Of a DNA stretch of 64,000 nt, positions 18,992-31,812 are shown one piece after another. The position numbers were made by a program, and so were the translations under genes. The stretch spans positions 1-64,000 of the forward strand of contig NZ_PDWP01000020.1 in the NCBI RefSeq assembly GCF_010093235.1. Direction: 5' to 3'. The notes under the pieces are model-generated. The model saw only the letters and a list, made by a program, of their open reading frames with translations, did no database searches and was not told the origin of the DNA. How positions within the stretch are numbered: position 1 is the stretch's first letter; each line of letters opens with the position of its first letter. The stretch is from Pseudoxanthomonas suwonensis. Lineage in GTDB: Bacteria > Pseudomonadota > Gammaproteobacteria > Xanthomonadales > Xanthomonadaceae.

Positions 18992-20804
18992 TCCGCCTCC
19001 CGGCGCTGGCGGCCCTCCTGCTGGCCAGCGCCACGGTCGCCGCCGCGCCGCGCTTCGGGCTTCCCGCCGGACTCGGCGCCGCCGACGCAGCCGCGACGCA
19101 GGTCCTGGTCGCGGCCGCCCAGGCGCGGCTGCCGCCCTCCTGGGCCCAGGCCCTCGATCGCCCGGTCGCGCTGGAATGGCGCGACGACCTTCCCGAAGGC
19201 GTGCATGGTCGCGCCCGGCAGTGGCGCATCCTGCTCAGGCGGGAACTGCTGGACGACTGGAAGCAGCGGCAGGGCACGGCCGCCCCTGAAGCGGAAGCCC
19301 CCGCGTTGGCGGCGCTGCTGCACGAACTGGCGCACCTGTACGACCGCACCGCTTCCGGCGGCATGTCGCGGGATCCGCGCCTGCTCGGCCTGGCTGGCTG
19401 GCAGAAGTCCGCGGTGCGGCCCGGCCGCCGCGCCCGCAACGATTTCCGCGACCGCAGCCCCGATCCGTACGAACTGGCCTCGCCGCGCGAGTACGTGGCG
19501 GTCAACCTCGAGCATTACCTGCTGGACCCGGACTATGCCTGCCGGCGTCCGGCGCTGGCGGCGTACTTCGACGCGCGTTTCGGCACCGCCCCGGCGCGCC
19601 CTCCGGCCTGCGCGGAAGGGCTGGCCTTCGTCCAGGATCCGGCGGCCGGCGCCGAGCCGCTGCGCCTGCTGGATCCCCGGCGGGTCTACGCGGTCGACTA
19701 CCTGCTGGCCGGCGACGGCGCGGGCATGGCCAGCCGCTGGGGCCACGCCATGCTGCGCCTGGTGGTATGCGCGCCCGGGCGCGAACCCGGGCCGGACTGC
19801 CGGCTGGACCTGCAACACCACCTGGTGCTGTCGTTCCGCGCCTTCGTCGACGACCTGCAGATCTCCAGCTGGAGCGGCCTGACCGGTCGCTATCCCTCGC
19901 GCCTGTTCGCGCTGCCGCTTGGGCAGGTGGTCGACGAGTACACCCGGGTGGAGCTGCGCGACCTGCACGCGATCCCGCTGGCACTGTCGCCCGAAGAGGT
20001 GGCGGCGGTTGCCACGCGCGCGGCGCAGCTGCACTGGAGCTACGACGGCCGCTACCTCTTCGCCAGCAACAACTGCGCGGTGGAAACCTGGAAGCTGCTG
20101 CACGACGCGGTGCCGCGCCTGGCGGCGCTGCCGCTGCGCTCGCTATTCCCCAACGGCCTGGCGCGAAGGTTGCGCCGGCACGGGGTGGTCGATGCCGCGG
20201 CGGTGCCCGTGGATGCGGCGGAAAGGGTGCGGCTTGGCTTCCACTTCGAGGCGGCCAGCACCATTACGAATCGATGTACGCGGTCGCCCGTGCCGCCCTT
20301 GGCCTGCAGGCCGGCAGCGCCCGCGACTGGATCGCGCTGCCGCCGGCGCGGCGCAGGCCGGCGCTGGAGCAGGCGGGGCTGAAGGCTGCCGCGGCCCTGC
20401 TGGTGCTGGAGTCGGCCGCGCTGCGGCGCGAGGAGGCCCTGGCCCGCGACGCGCTCAAGCGCCGCTGGATGGGGCGCATCGCCGCCGCCGACAGTGGCGT
20501 GGCCGGGGACGTGCAACTGTTCCTCGAGGTGGGCGATGCCTTCAGCCGCCCGGCCGCCTGGCTGGAGGATGTGGAGGGCTACGGACTGCCGCAGTGGGCC
20601 GAACGCGAGCGTCTGGAGGCCACCGCGGTCGCCTCCGCGGAAGGCCGCCGGAGCCATGCCCGCGAGCTGGAAGCGCGCATCCGCGCATTGCTGCCTGCCA
20701 CGCGGCGTGAGGCGCTGGACGGCACGGAGTCGAACCTGGCGCTGCTGGGCGAGCGCCTGCGTCGGTTGGCGCGGGAGGAAGGAGGGTTGCAGGCCGCGCA
20801 GTAG
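18988..20804 (+). pseudogene. DUF4105 / Lnb-like periplasmic protein gene, interrupted by one frameshift
   Basis: Reading from 18988 gives a signal peptide (to about residue 20), HELAHLYDRT, then the DUF4105 (Lnb N-terminal periplasmic) core with SRWGHAMLRLVVC, SSWSGLTGRYPSRLF and SNNCAVETWKLL. At about 20259 the frame breaks; in the next frame the protein continues HYESMYAVARAALGL... to 20804. Restoring one C (AGC-AC to AGC-CAC) rejoins the frames into about 605 residues ending in a helical domain. So either a real one-base deletion or a sequencing error; both sides are well conserved, which favours an error or a very recent loss. The core Cys and His are intact. Coupled to the DUF2388 gene. 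Confidence 0.8.
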
Positions 20805-20883
20805 ACGGGTCGCCCGGACAAGGCCGCGGCCCCATCCGGGGTCGGCTGCATCCCGGGACGACGCGGACCCCCATGCGTGGTGT

Positions 20884-20908
20884 CCCGGATGCGCTCCGCT
20901 TATCCGGG
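20884..20908. repeat. REP-like extragenic hairpin
   Basis: CCCGGAT and ATCCGGG form a 7-bp stem around an 11-base loop that contains GCGCTCCGC. This wording (CCGGAT-GCGCTCCGC-ATCCGGGCTACG) is a common dispersed extragenic repeat in Pseudomonas and xanthomonads. It lies in the 239-base gap between the convergent DUF4105 gene and efpL. Confidence 0.65.
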
Positions 20909-20958
20909 CTACGCGAACGCCCTGGCCCGGTGAACGCGGGACCCGTGGCCGCCCTCGC

Positions 20959-21006
20959 GAATCACCAATCCCCAATCACCAATCCCGGATCACCAATGCC
21001 AAATCC
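20959..21006. repeat. CCAATC-type extragenic repeat cluster (single orientation)
   Basis: Successive degenerate units of the form AATCACC, AATCCCC, AATCCCGG follow one another over about 48 bases. The same word family occurs at 21621-21749 and 39341-39424. Such AATCCC/GGGATT arrays are widespread between genes in the Xanthomonadaceae; their role is unknown. Confidence 0.75.
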
Positions 21007-21008
21007 CG

Positions 21009-21038
21009 CCATCCCGGCCGCATCCGCGGCCGGGATGG
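21009..21038 (-). terminator. Strong hairpin just after efpL
   Basis: A perfect 13-bp stem (CCATCCCGGCCGC with GCGGCCGGGATGG) and a 4-base loop begin six bases beyond the efpL stop. On the minus strand it is followed by CGGGATTTGGC, so there is only a short T-run. Probable transcription end for efpL, and perhaps for the convergent DUF4105 gene. Confidence 0.65.
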
Positions 21039-21043
21039 GCCAC

Positions 21044-21610
21044 TCAGTCGGCGCGGCCGCCGAACTCGCCGGTGGTGGTGTTGACCAGGATCTTCTCGCC
21101 GTTGGCGATGTACTCCGGGACCATGATCTCGATGCCGGTGCTGAGCTTGGCCGGCTTCGGGCGCTTGGTCGCGGTGCCGCCCTTCAGTTCCGGCGGGGTC
21201 TCGACCACTTCCAGGGTCACGTGCTGCGGCAGCTGGATCGCCACCGGCTGCTCGTCGATCACCTGCACGTAGATGCCGGTCAGGCCGTCGGTGATGTAGC
21301 CCACCGCATCGCCCAGCGCGGCCGGGTCCAGGGTGTACGGGGTGTAGTCCTCGTCGTCGAGGAACACGAAGGCGTCGCCGTCCTTGTACGAGAAGCTGGC
21401 CTGGCGGCGCAGCAGCTCGACCTCGGTCAGCTGGTCGTCGGCGTCGAAGCTGGCGTCCAGCTTGGTGCCGCCGGGCACCGAGTACATGATGAAGCGGTAG
21501 CGGACGTTGCCGCCGCGGCCCTGCGGCGAGCTGCGCTCGATGTCGCGGATCTGGTAGACGCCGTTGTTGTACTCGACGACGTTGCCCTTCTTGATTTCGC
21601 TGGCTTTCAT
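21044..21610 (-). CDS. efpL: Elongation factor P-like protein EfpL (YeiP)
   Basis: 188-residue three-domain EF-P paralogue that rescues ribosomes stalled at proline-rich sequences. It is the YeiP/EfpL branch and not canonical EF-P: the tip of the first domain reads [13 protein letters not shown] with arginine (Arg32) where EF-P carries its modified lysine, and it has the YeiP-type [31 protein letters not shown] and the GGRAD C-terminus. Start ATG at 21610 gives [15 protein letters not shown]. It is followed by a strong hairpin and preceded by an inverted GGGATT/AATCCC repeat pair. Confidence 0.88.
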   Translation of the reverse strand: MKASEIKKGNVVEYNNGVYQIRDIERSSPQGRGGNVRYRFIMYSVPGGTKLDASFDADDQLTEVELLRRQASFSYKDGDAFVFLDDEDYTPYTLDPAALGDAVGYITDGLTGIYVQVIDEQPVAIQLPQHVTLEVVETPPELKGGTATKRPKPAKLSTGIEIMVPEYIANGEKILVNTTTGEFGGRAD

Positions 21611-21620
21611 GGATGAAGTC

Positions 21621-21749
21621 CGGGATTGGAGATTCGGGATACGGGATTCGTTGTGCGGGCTGGGTTCTTCGTGATTCGACGATCGCGCCGGAGCGGGGAA
21701 GGCTCTGCTCTTGCTTCTCCCAATCCCCAATCCCGAATCCCCAATCCCC
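21621..21749. repeat. Inverted pair of GGGATT / AATCCC repeat arrays
   Basis: The left arm (21621-21650) carries GGGATTGGAGATTCGGGAT-type units and the right arm (21719-21749) CCAATCCCCAATCCCGAATC-type units, so the pair can fold into a large imperfect hairpin. It lies between the SDR gene and efpL, in the presumed transcript upstream of efpL. The remaining roughly 68 bases between the arms hold nothing I recognise. Confidence 0.75.
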
Positions 21750-21753
21750 GCTC

Positions 21754-22524
21754 CTATTTCGGCGCCAGGCGGGTCGCGCCGTCGAGGCGGATGGTCTCTC
21801 CGTTGAGGTAGCGGGTGCGCAGGATGAAGGCGACGGTGTCGGCGAACTCGGCCGGCTGGCCCAGGCGGGCCGGGAAGGGGATGGTCGCCGCCAGCGACTG
21901 CTGCACCGATTCGGGCATGCCGTCGACCATCGGGGTCCAGAAAACGCCCGGGGCCACGGTCATGACGCGGATGCCGAAGCGCGCCAGTTCGCGCGCCATC
22001 GGCAGGGTCATGCCGACCACGCCGCCCTTGGAGGCCGAGTACGCGGCCTGGCCGATCTGGCCCTCGTAGGCGGCGACCGAGGCGGTGTTGACGATCACCC
22101 CGCGCTCGCCGTCCTCGCCCGGCGCGTTGTGCTGCATGAGCGCCGCCGCGGCCTTGGCCACGTTGAAGCTGCCGACCAGGTTGACCATCACGGTACGGGC
22201 GAAGCCGTCCAGCGGCATCGGGCCTTCCTTGCCGAGCACGCGGCCGGCGCCGAGGATGCCGGCGCAGTTGACCGCAACGTTCAGGCCGCCGAGGAAGTCG
22301 CGCGCGGCCGCCAGGGTCGCGGCGACGCCGGCCTCGTCGGTGACGTCGGTGCGGAAGTAGCGCGCGTTGTCGGCGCCCAGCGCCTCGACCGCGGCGGCGC
22401 CCTTGTCGTCGTTGACGTCGAGCAGGGCGACCTTGCCGCCATCGGCGACGATGCGCTGGGCCACGGCCAGGCCCAGGCCGGAGACGCCGCCGGTGACCAC
22501 GGCGCGGACGGTATCTGGCTGCAT
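21754..22524 (-). CDS. Short-chain dehydrogenase, 3-hydroxyacyl-CoA dehydrogenase type II-like
   Basis: 256 residues, classic SDR. It shows [17 protein letters not shown] (NAD-binding TGxxxGxG), DVNDDKG (acidic residue selecting NAD), [11 protein letters not shown], the catalytic Ser in [11 protein letters not shown], and Tyr/Lys in AAYSASKGG. The wording is close to HSD17B10-type 3-hydroxyacyl-CoA dehydrogenases of fatty acid or branched-chain acyl degradation. I use the ATG at 22524 ([13 protein letters not shown]); an in-frame ATG ten codons upstream adds a poor-looking N-terminus. Confidence 0.85.
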   Translation of the reverse strand: MQPDTVRAVVTGGVSGLGLAVAQRIVADGGKVALLDVNDDKGAAAVEALGADNARYFRTDVTDEAGVAATLAAARDFLGGLNVAVNCAGILGAGRVLGKEGPMPLDGFARTVMVNLVGSFNVAKAAAALMQHNAPGEDGERGVIVNTASVAAYEGQIGQAAYSASKGGVVGMTLPMARELARFGIRVMTVAPGVFWTPMVDGMPESVQQSLAATIPFPARLGQPAEFADTVAFILRTRYLNGETIRLDGATRLAPK

Positions 22525-22602
22525 CGGAAGGTTTCCGGTGTAAGGGTCGTCCATTGTAGGCGGAGCCCCCGGCGCAGCGGCAGGGGGCTCCGCCCGACCC
22601 GG

Positions 22603-25283
<2,681 letters not shown>

Positions 25284-25287
<4 letters not shown>

Positions 25288-26378
25288 GCGGCCTGCTCCA
25301 GGGCGGCGGCGGGAACACGCGGCGCCACCCCACTCACGGCCTCGGCGATCGCACGGATATGGTCCGGGGTGGTGCCGCAACAGCCACCGACCAGGTTGAG
25401 CAGCCCGGCCTCGGCGAACTCGCGCAGGGTCGCGGCCATCTCTTCCGGTGTCTCGTCGTAGCCGCCGAAGGCGTTGGGCAGGCCGGCATTGGGATGGGCG
25501 CTGACGTAGTACGGCGAGACCTGGGCCAGGGCCTCGATGTGCGGGCGCAGGTCCCGCGCGCCCAGTGCGCAGTTCAGGCCGATCGACAGCGGCCGCGCAT
25601 GGGCCAGCGAGGTGTGGAAGGCCTCCGCGGTCTGCCCGGACAGGGTGCGCCCGGAAGCGTCGGTGATCGTGCCGGAGATCATCACCGGCAGGCGCGCGCC
25701 GCGGGCCTCGAACGCTTCCTCGACCGCGAACAGCGCCGCCTTGGCGTTGAGCGTGTCGAAGATGGTCTCGACCATGATGGGGTCGGCGCCGCCGTCGACC
25801 AGGCCCTCGACCGCCTCGCGGTAGGTGGCGCGCAGCTCGTCGAAGCTGGTGTTGCGGAAGCCGGGATCGTTGACGTCCGGGCTGATCGAGGCGGTGCGGC
25901 TGGTCGGGCCGAGCACGCCGATCACGAAGCGCGGCCGGCCCGTGGCCTTCTCCACCTCGTCGCAGGCCTTGCGCGCCAGGGCCGCGCCAGCCTTGTTGAG
26001 CTCGTAGACCAGGTGCTCGAGGTGGTAGTCGGCCTGGCTGACCGAGGTGGCGTTGAAGGTGTTGGTCTCGACCAGGTCGGCGCCGGCCTCAAGGTAGGCG
26101 CGGTGGATGCCTTCGATGACCTCGGGACGGGTGAGCAGCAGCAGGTCGTTGTTGCCCTTGAGGTCGTGGCCGCAGCCCGGGCCGTGGCCCTCGTGCGCGG
26201 GATGGTGCTGGCGGTCGTAGCCCTCGGCGAAGCGCTCGCCGCGGTAGTCGGCCTCGCCAAGGCCATGGCGCTGGATCATCGTGCCCATCGCGCCGTCGAT
26301 GACCAGGATGCGTTCGCGCAAGCCGCGCTCGAGCAGGGCGACTCGTTCGGGATGCAGCCAGGGGAGGGAGCGGGACAT
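25284..26378 (-). CDS. metH: Methionine synthase, homocysteine-binding subunit
   Basis: 364 residues forming only the N-terminal homocysteine S-methyltransferase barrel of Met[41 protein letters not shown] (zinc Cys) and [16 protein letters not shown] (two zinc Cys) are all intact. It overlaps the second metH gene by four bases, so together they make a two-polypeptide MetH, an arrangement I know from xanthomonads. Nine bases downstream of the ArsR-methyltransferase regulator gene, so one operon. Confidence 0.93.
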
Positions 26379-26386
26379 GGCAGGTC

Positions 26387-27315
26387 TCAGGGTTTTTGGG
26401 CGATTAGCGAGATCACCTCGAAATGCGGGGGGCGACGTTCGCGGGTCACCGTCTCCAGGCTGGTGACCACCAGCCCGGATTTCTCGGCGAACCGGCGCAG
26501 TTCCTTGGCGGTGAAACCGAGGTTGACGTGGCCGTAGGTCTCGACCACCGCCTTGTGTTCGTGGCGCGCCAGGCTGGTCAGCAGCAGGCGGCCACCCTTG
26601 CGCAGCACGCGCGCGGCTTCGGCCACCGCCACCGCAGGGCGGTCGGCATAGGTGAGGGCGTGCATCAGCACCACCAGGTCGAAGCTGGCCGGATCGAAGG
26701 GCAGGGCGTGCATGTCACCCTCGCGCACCTCGACGTTCTCCAGCCGGCGCAGGCGCTCGCTGGCGGCGGCGACCACGCGGGCGCTGGTGTCGACGCAGAC
26801 GTAGCGGTGCGAGTGCGGGGCCAGCAGCTCGGCCAGCACGCCGTCGCCGGAGGCGATGTCCAGCACGTCGCCGGTGTGCAGCAGCGGCAGCGCGCTGCGC
26901 GCCAGGGCCTCCCAGGTGCGGCGGGGGAGTAGTGGCGCTCCATGCCGCCGGCCACGCTGTCGGCCCGGTTCTGGTCGGCCGCGCGCGCCGCCAGCACCGC
27001 CGGCAGGCGTTCGGCGTCCTGGCGCAGCAGCGGATCGTCGCTGCCGGTGCTCAGGGCCTGCCACAATGCGCGCTGCGCCGGGTCCAGCGAGGCATGGTCG
27101 AAACGGTAGTAGGCCGACACGCCGGCGCGGCGGTCGCGCACCAGGCCGGCTTCCTTGAGCCTGGCCAGGTGGGTGGACACGCGCGGCTGCGCCAGGCGGG
27201 TAATGGCGGAAAGCTCGGCCACCGTGAGTTCTTCCAGTTCCAGCAAGGCCAGCAGGCGTACCCGGGTGGCGTCGGCGAAGACCTTCAGCCGGGTCGACCA
27301 GTCCTCCAGATCCAT
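26387..27315 (-). pseudogene. ArsR-type regulator fused to a SAM-dependent methyltransferase (SahR-like), with one frameshift
   Basis: From 27315 the protein opens with an ArsR/SmtB winged helix (LKVFADATRVRLLALLELEE, LAQPRVSTHLARLKEAGLV), then a middle helical part to GGMERHYSP. At about 26922 one base is missing: adding a C/G restores MERHYSPGRTWEALAR and joins a class I methyltransferase ([51 protein letters not shown]) ending at 26387; about 309 residues in total. No metal-binding cysteines are seen in the HTH. Fused ArsR-methyltransferase proteins near methionine-cycle genes are the SahR type, sensing S-adenosylhomocysteine. Located first in the metH operon with an operator just upstream. 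Confidence 0.8.
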
Positions 27316-27327
27316 TGAATATCTTCC

Positions 27328-27345
27328 TATCGCGATATAGCGATA
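27328..27345. promoter_or_regulatory. Palindromic operator for the ArsR-like regulator
   Basis: TATCGCGATATAGCGATA is an inverted repeat with perfect 6-bp half-sites (TATCGC / GCGATA) separated by GATATA. It sits 13 bases before the regulator start and in the divergent gap to the acyl-CoA dehydrogenase gene, in strikingly AT-rich surroundings for this genome. It is probably the autoregulatory site controlling the metH operon. The symmetrical placement means it could also affect the divergent gene. Confidence 0.7.
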
Positions 27346-27437
27346 TTGTCGGCTCCGGGCCGACGCCGGTCAACCGCATACGCCAGCGAATGGCGTAGTG
27401 GTTACAATCGCGACAGACATAGACCGGAGGGGTCCCC

Positions 27438-28586
<1,149 letters not shown>

Positions 28587-28613
28587 TCCACGGCCAGAGA
28601 CGCGACACCCAGG

Positions 28614-28636
28614 GGGGCCGGGCAACCGGCCCCTTT
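28614..28636 (+). terminator. Rho-independent terminator after acyl-CoA dehydrogenase
   Basis: An 8-bp perfect GC stem (GGGGCCGG with CCGGCCCC) closed by a GCAA tetraloop, followed by TTTGCTTTGC. It lies 28 bases past the stop codon. Confidence 0.75.
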
Positions 28637-28714
28637 GCTTTGCACGGATGGCCCGCGTGCTTCCGCGCGGCGTCCGGATCGCTTCAAATGGCAGGCCGAG
28701 GGGCAGGAAGGACG

Positions 28715-31162
28715 ATGGGGCAGCCCGACGCAAACGCAGCAGCACCGCGCCGTACCGGGCGCGCACTGGCGTGCCTGCGCTGGGGCCTGGCCACCGTGCT
28801 CGTCGCCATGCTGGTGCTGGACCTGGCTTGCCCGCCGCCGCTGCCCGGCGCGGACGGCACCGCCACCGTGGTCACCGCCGCCGACGGCACGCCGCTGCCC
28901 GCCTTCGCCGACCGCGACGGCGTGTGGCGCCATCCGGCGACGGTGGAGTCGGTTTCGCCGCTGTACCTGGACGCGCTGCTGCCCTACGAGGACCGCTGGT
29001 TCCGCCTGCATCCGGGCATCAACCCGGTGGCCCTGCTCCGGGCCGGCTGGCAGTGGCTGCGCAGCGGCCGCATCGTGTCCGGGGGCTCGACCCTCAGCAT
29101 GCAGGTCGCCCGCATCATCGACGGACACGACACCCGCAGCGGCCTGGGCAAGCTGCGGCAGATGGCGCGCGCGCTGCAGCTGGAGGCGCGGCTGTCCAAG
29201 GACCAGATCCTGCAGCTCTACCTGGAGCGGGCGCCGTTCGGCGGTACCATCGAGGGCGTGGAGGCGGCCAGCTGGGCCTACCTGGGCAAGCCGGCCTCGG
29301 CACGGTCGCCGGCCGAGGCCGCGCTGCTGGCGGTGCTGCCGCAGGCGCCCAGCCGGCTGCGCCCGGACCGCCATCCGGAAGCCGCGCGGGCGGCACGCGA
29401 CAAGGTCCTGGCGCGGATGCAGGCGCTGGGGCGCTGGACGCCGCAGCAGGTCGAGGATGCGAAAATCGAGCCGGTGGTCGCGCGCTCCTTGCGGGTGCCG
29501 CAGCATGCGGCCCTGCTGGCGCAGCGGCTGCGCCAGCAGCATCCGCGCGCCCGCCGGCTGGTCACCACGGTCGATGCCAACCTGCAGCGCGCCCTGGAGG
29601 AGCGGGTGGGGGCGTACTTCGCGTCGCTGCCGCCACGTACCTCGGCCGCGCTGCTGGTGGTGGACAACGCCAGCCTCGCGACCCTGGCCTACATCGGTTC
29701 GGCCGCCTTCGGCGACGACCAGCGCCTGGGCCACGTGGACATGGTCCGCGCCTGGCGCTCGCCCGGCTCCACGCTCAAGCCGTTCCTGTACGGCATGGCC
29801 CTGGACCAGGGCCTGATCCATTCGGAAAGCCTGCTGGTGGATGCGCCGCAGGACTTCGGCGGCTACCGTCCGGGCAACTTCGGCGAGGCGTTCAATGGTC
29901 CGGTCGGCGCCGCGGCGGCGCTGCGGCTGTCGCTCAACGTGCCGGCAGTGGACCTGCTGGATCGGGTCGGGCCGGCGCGCTTCGCCGCGCGCCTGGAGCA
30001 CGCCGGCCTGCCGTTGCGGTTCCCGCGCGGTACGCGTCCGGGGCTGCCGCTGGTCCTGGGTGGCACCTCGGCGCGGCTGGAGGACCTGGTCGGCGCCTAT
30101 GTGGCGCTGCAGCGCGGGGGCGTCGCCGGGCAGGTGCGGTACCTGGAGGACGATCCCCTCGTGCAGCGCCGGCTGCTGTCCCCGGGCGCGGCGTGGATCG
30201 TGCGCGAGGTCCTGCAGGCGTCGCCCCGGCCGGGCCTCGCCAGCGGTGCCTTCGGCTCGCGAACCCCGCCGGTGGCCTGGAAGACCGGCACCAGCTACGG
30301 CTTCCGTGACGCCTGGGCGATCGGCGGCACCCGCCGCTACACCGTCGGCGTGTGGGTCGGGCGTCCGGACGGGACGCCGCTGCCGGGGCAGTACGGCGCG
30401 GTCACCGCGCTGCCGCTGCTGCTGGACACCATCGATGGCCTGCCGCACCAGCCCGGCGACGCCGATCCGCTGCCGAGGCCCGCGTCGGTCGATGCGGTGG
30501 AGGCGTGCTGGCCGTTGGGGCTGGCCGCCGCCGACACCCCGGCGCCGCTGTGCCAGCGCCGCCTGCGCGCCTGGAGCCTGGATGGCGTGGTGCCGCCGAC
30601 CTTCCCCGAGCGCCAGGCCCGGTTGTGGAGTCCGGGGCGAGAGCGCTTCCAGGTCGACGCGCGCACCGGCATGCGCCTGTCCGCATCCTGCCGGCTGGAA
30701 CATCCGGTGCGCGAGGCCGAGATCGCGCGCTGGCCGGCGCTGGTGTCGCCCTGGCTGACCACGGTCCAGCGCCGGGCCTCGACCCTGCCGCCACTGGCGC
30801 CGGATTGCGCCGACGATGGCCGCGAGGCGGCCGCGACCCTGCACGTGGACGGCATCGCCGACCGCGCCACCCTCGTGCCCGCGCCCGGCGGCGAGGGGCG
30901 GCTGACGCTGCAGGTGCGCGCGCTGGGCACGGACGCGCCGGTGCAGTGGCTGCTGGATGGACGCTGGATCGCGCGTACCGAGGGCGGGCGCCCGTTCCTG
31001 TACGACTACGCCGGCGCCGGGGCGGGCAGGCACGTGCTGTCGGCGCTGGCCGACAACGGCGCCTGGGCGCAGGTGCGGTTCCGCGTGGCCGCCACCGGTG
31101 GGCGCGGCGGTACCGCGCCGGATGCGGACGGGCCCGGCGCGGGGCAGGGCGCGGGCCACTGA
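28715..31162 (+). CDS. pbpC: Penicillin-binding protein 1C
   Basis: 815 residues. One N-terminal membrane anchor (about 20-38), then a GT51 glycosyltransferase (EDRWFRLHPGINPVALLRA, SGGSTLSMQVAR, LQLYLERAPFGG) polymerising lipid II, a transpeptidase with SPGSTLKPFLYG (Ser-x-x-Lys), RLSLNVPAVDLL and KTGTSYG, and a BiPBP_C beta domain at the end. This layout defines PBP1C. The ATG at 28715 has AGGAAGG just upstream. The usual partner gene for an alpha-2-macroglobulin (yfhM) is not adjacent. Convergent with the peroxiredoxin gene, 15 bases apart. Confidence 0.92.
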   Translation: MGQPDANAAAPRRTGRALACLRWGLATVLVAMLVLDLACPPPLPGADGTATVVTAADGTPLPAFADRDGVWRHPATVESVSPLYLDALLPYEDRWFRLHPGINPVALLRAGWQWLRSGRIVSGGSTLSMQVARIIDGHDTRSGLGKLRQMARALQLEARLSKDQILQLYLERAPFGGTIEGVEAASWAYLGKPASARSPAEAALLAVLPQAPSRLRPDRHPEAARAARDKVLARMQALGRWTPQQVEDAKIEPVVARSLRVPQHAALLAQRLRQQHPRARRLVTTVDANLQRALEERVGAYFASLPPRTSAALLVVDNASLATLAYIGSAAFGDDQRLGHVDMVRAWRSPGSTLKPFLYGMALDQGLIHSESLLVDAPQDFGGYRPGNFGEAFNGPVGAAAALRLSLNVPAVDLLDRVGPARFAARLEHAGLPLRFPRGTRPGLPLVLGGTSARLEDLVGAYVALQRGGVAGQVRYLEDDPLVQRRLLSPGAAWIVREVLQASPRPGLASGAFGSRTPPVAWKTGTSYGFRDAWAIGGTRRYTVGVWVGRPDGTPLPGQYGAVTALPLLLDTIDGLPHQPGDADPLPRPASVDAVEACWPLGLAAADTPAPLCQRRLRAWSLDGVVPPTFPERQARLWSPGRERFQVDARTGMRLSASCRLEHPVREAEIARWPALVSPWLTTVQRRASTLPPLAPDCADDGREAAATLHVDGIADRATLVPAPGGEGRLTLQVRALGTDAPVQWLLDGRWIARTEGGRPFLYDYAGAGAGRHVLSALADNGAWAQVRFRVAATGGRGGTAPDADGPGAGQGAGH

Positions 31163-31177
31163 GCCCCCGGCCGGGAC

Positions 31178-31660
31178 TCAGGCCGGCAGGTGCTCCAGCA
31201 CGTAGTCGGCCGAGGACACCTTGAACTCGCCCGGCGCCTCGACGAACAGCTGGCGGACCACGCCGTTTTCGGCATACAGCGCGAAGCGCTTCGCCCGGAT
31301 GCCCATGCCGTAGCCGCTGGCGTCCATCTCCATGCCCAGGGCGCGGGTCAGGTCGGCATTGCCGTCGGAGACCAGCTGCAGGCCGTCCGGCGCATCCAGG
31401 GTGCGGCCCCAGGCCTGCATCACGAACGGATCGTTGACTGCCATGCAGATCACGTCGACGCCGCGGGCGCGGAAATCGTCGAAGCGCTTGATGAAGCCCG
31501 GCAGGTGCTTTTCCGAGCAGGTCGGGGTGAACGCGCCCGGCACGGCGAACAGCACCACCTTGCGTGCCTCGAACAGGGTGGGGGTGTCCACGTTCTCCAC
31601 GCCTTCGCGGATGCGCTTGAGCACGACTTCGGGGATGGGATCGCCGATCTTGATGGCCAT
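31178..31660 (-). CDS. Prx5-type peroxiredoxin
   Basis: 160 residues, thiol peroxidase that reduces hydrogen peroxide and organic peroxides in the cytoplasm. The peroxidatic cysteine lies in PGAFTPTCSEKHLPGF (about residue 49), and the partner region VNDPFVMQAWG is typical of the Prx5/AhpE-like group. No C-terminal glutaredoxin domain, so it relies on external glutaredoxin or thioredoxin. Confidence 0.92.
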   Translation of the reverse strand: MAIKIGDPIPEVVLKRIREGVENVDTPTLFEARKVVLFAVPGAFTPTCSEKHLPGFIKRFDDFRARGVDVICMAVNDPFVMQAWGRTLDAPDGLQLVSDGNADLTRALGMEMDASGYGMGIRAKRFALYAENGVVRQLFVEAPGEFKVSSADYVLEHLPA

Positions 31661-31738
31661 GTGGGGTTCCTTGCGCGGTGCGCGTGCGTTGGCTGAACGC
31701 AGTCTAGCCGCTGCCGCGCCTGCCGTCCGTGGAGGGGT

Positions 31739-31766
31739 GTTGAAAGACCGCGGGGCGCTCCCATCT
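31739..31766 (+). promoter_or_regulatory. Sigma-32 (RpoH) heat-shock promoter for hsp20
   Basis: GTTGAAA (31739-31745) and TCCCATCT (31759-31766) match the sigma-32 elements CTTGAAA and CCCCATNT at all but one base each, with a 13-base spacer inside the usual range. It lies 46 bases before the hsp20 start. Confidence 0.78.
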
Positions 31767-31812
31767 TGCGGGCATGGCCGCCCGGCGGCCCCGACAAAGG
31801 AGAGTGACCGAC

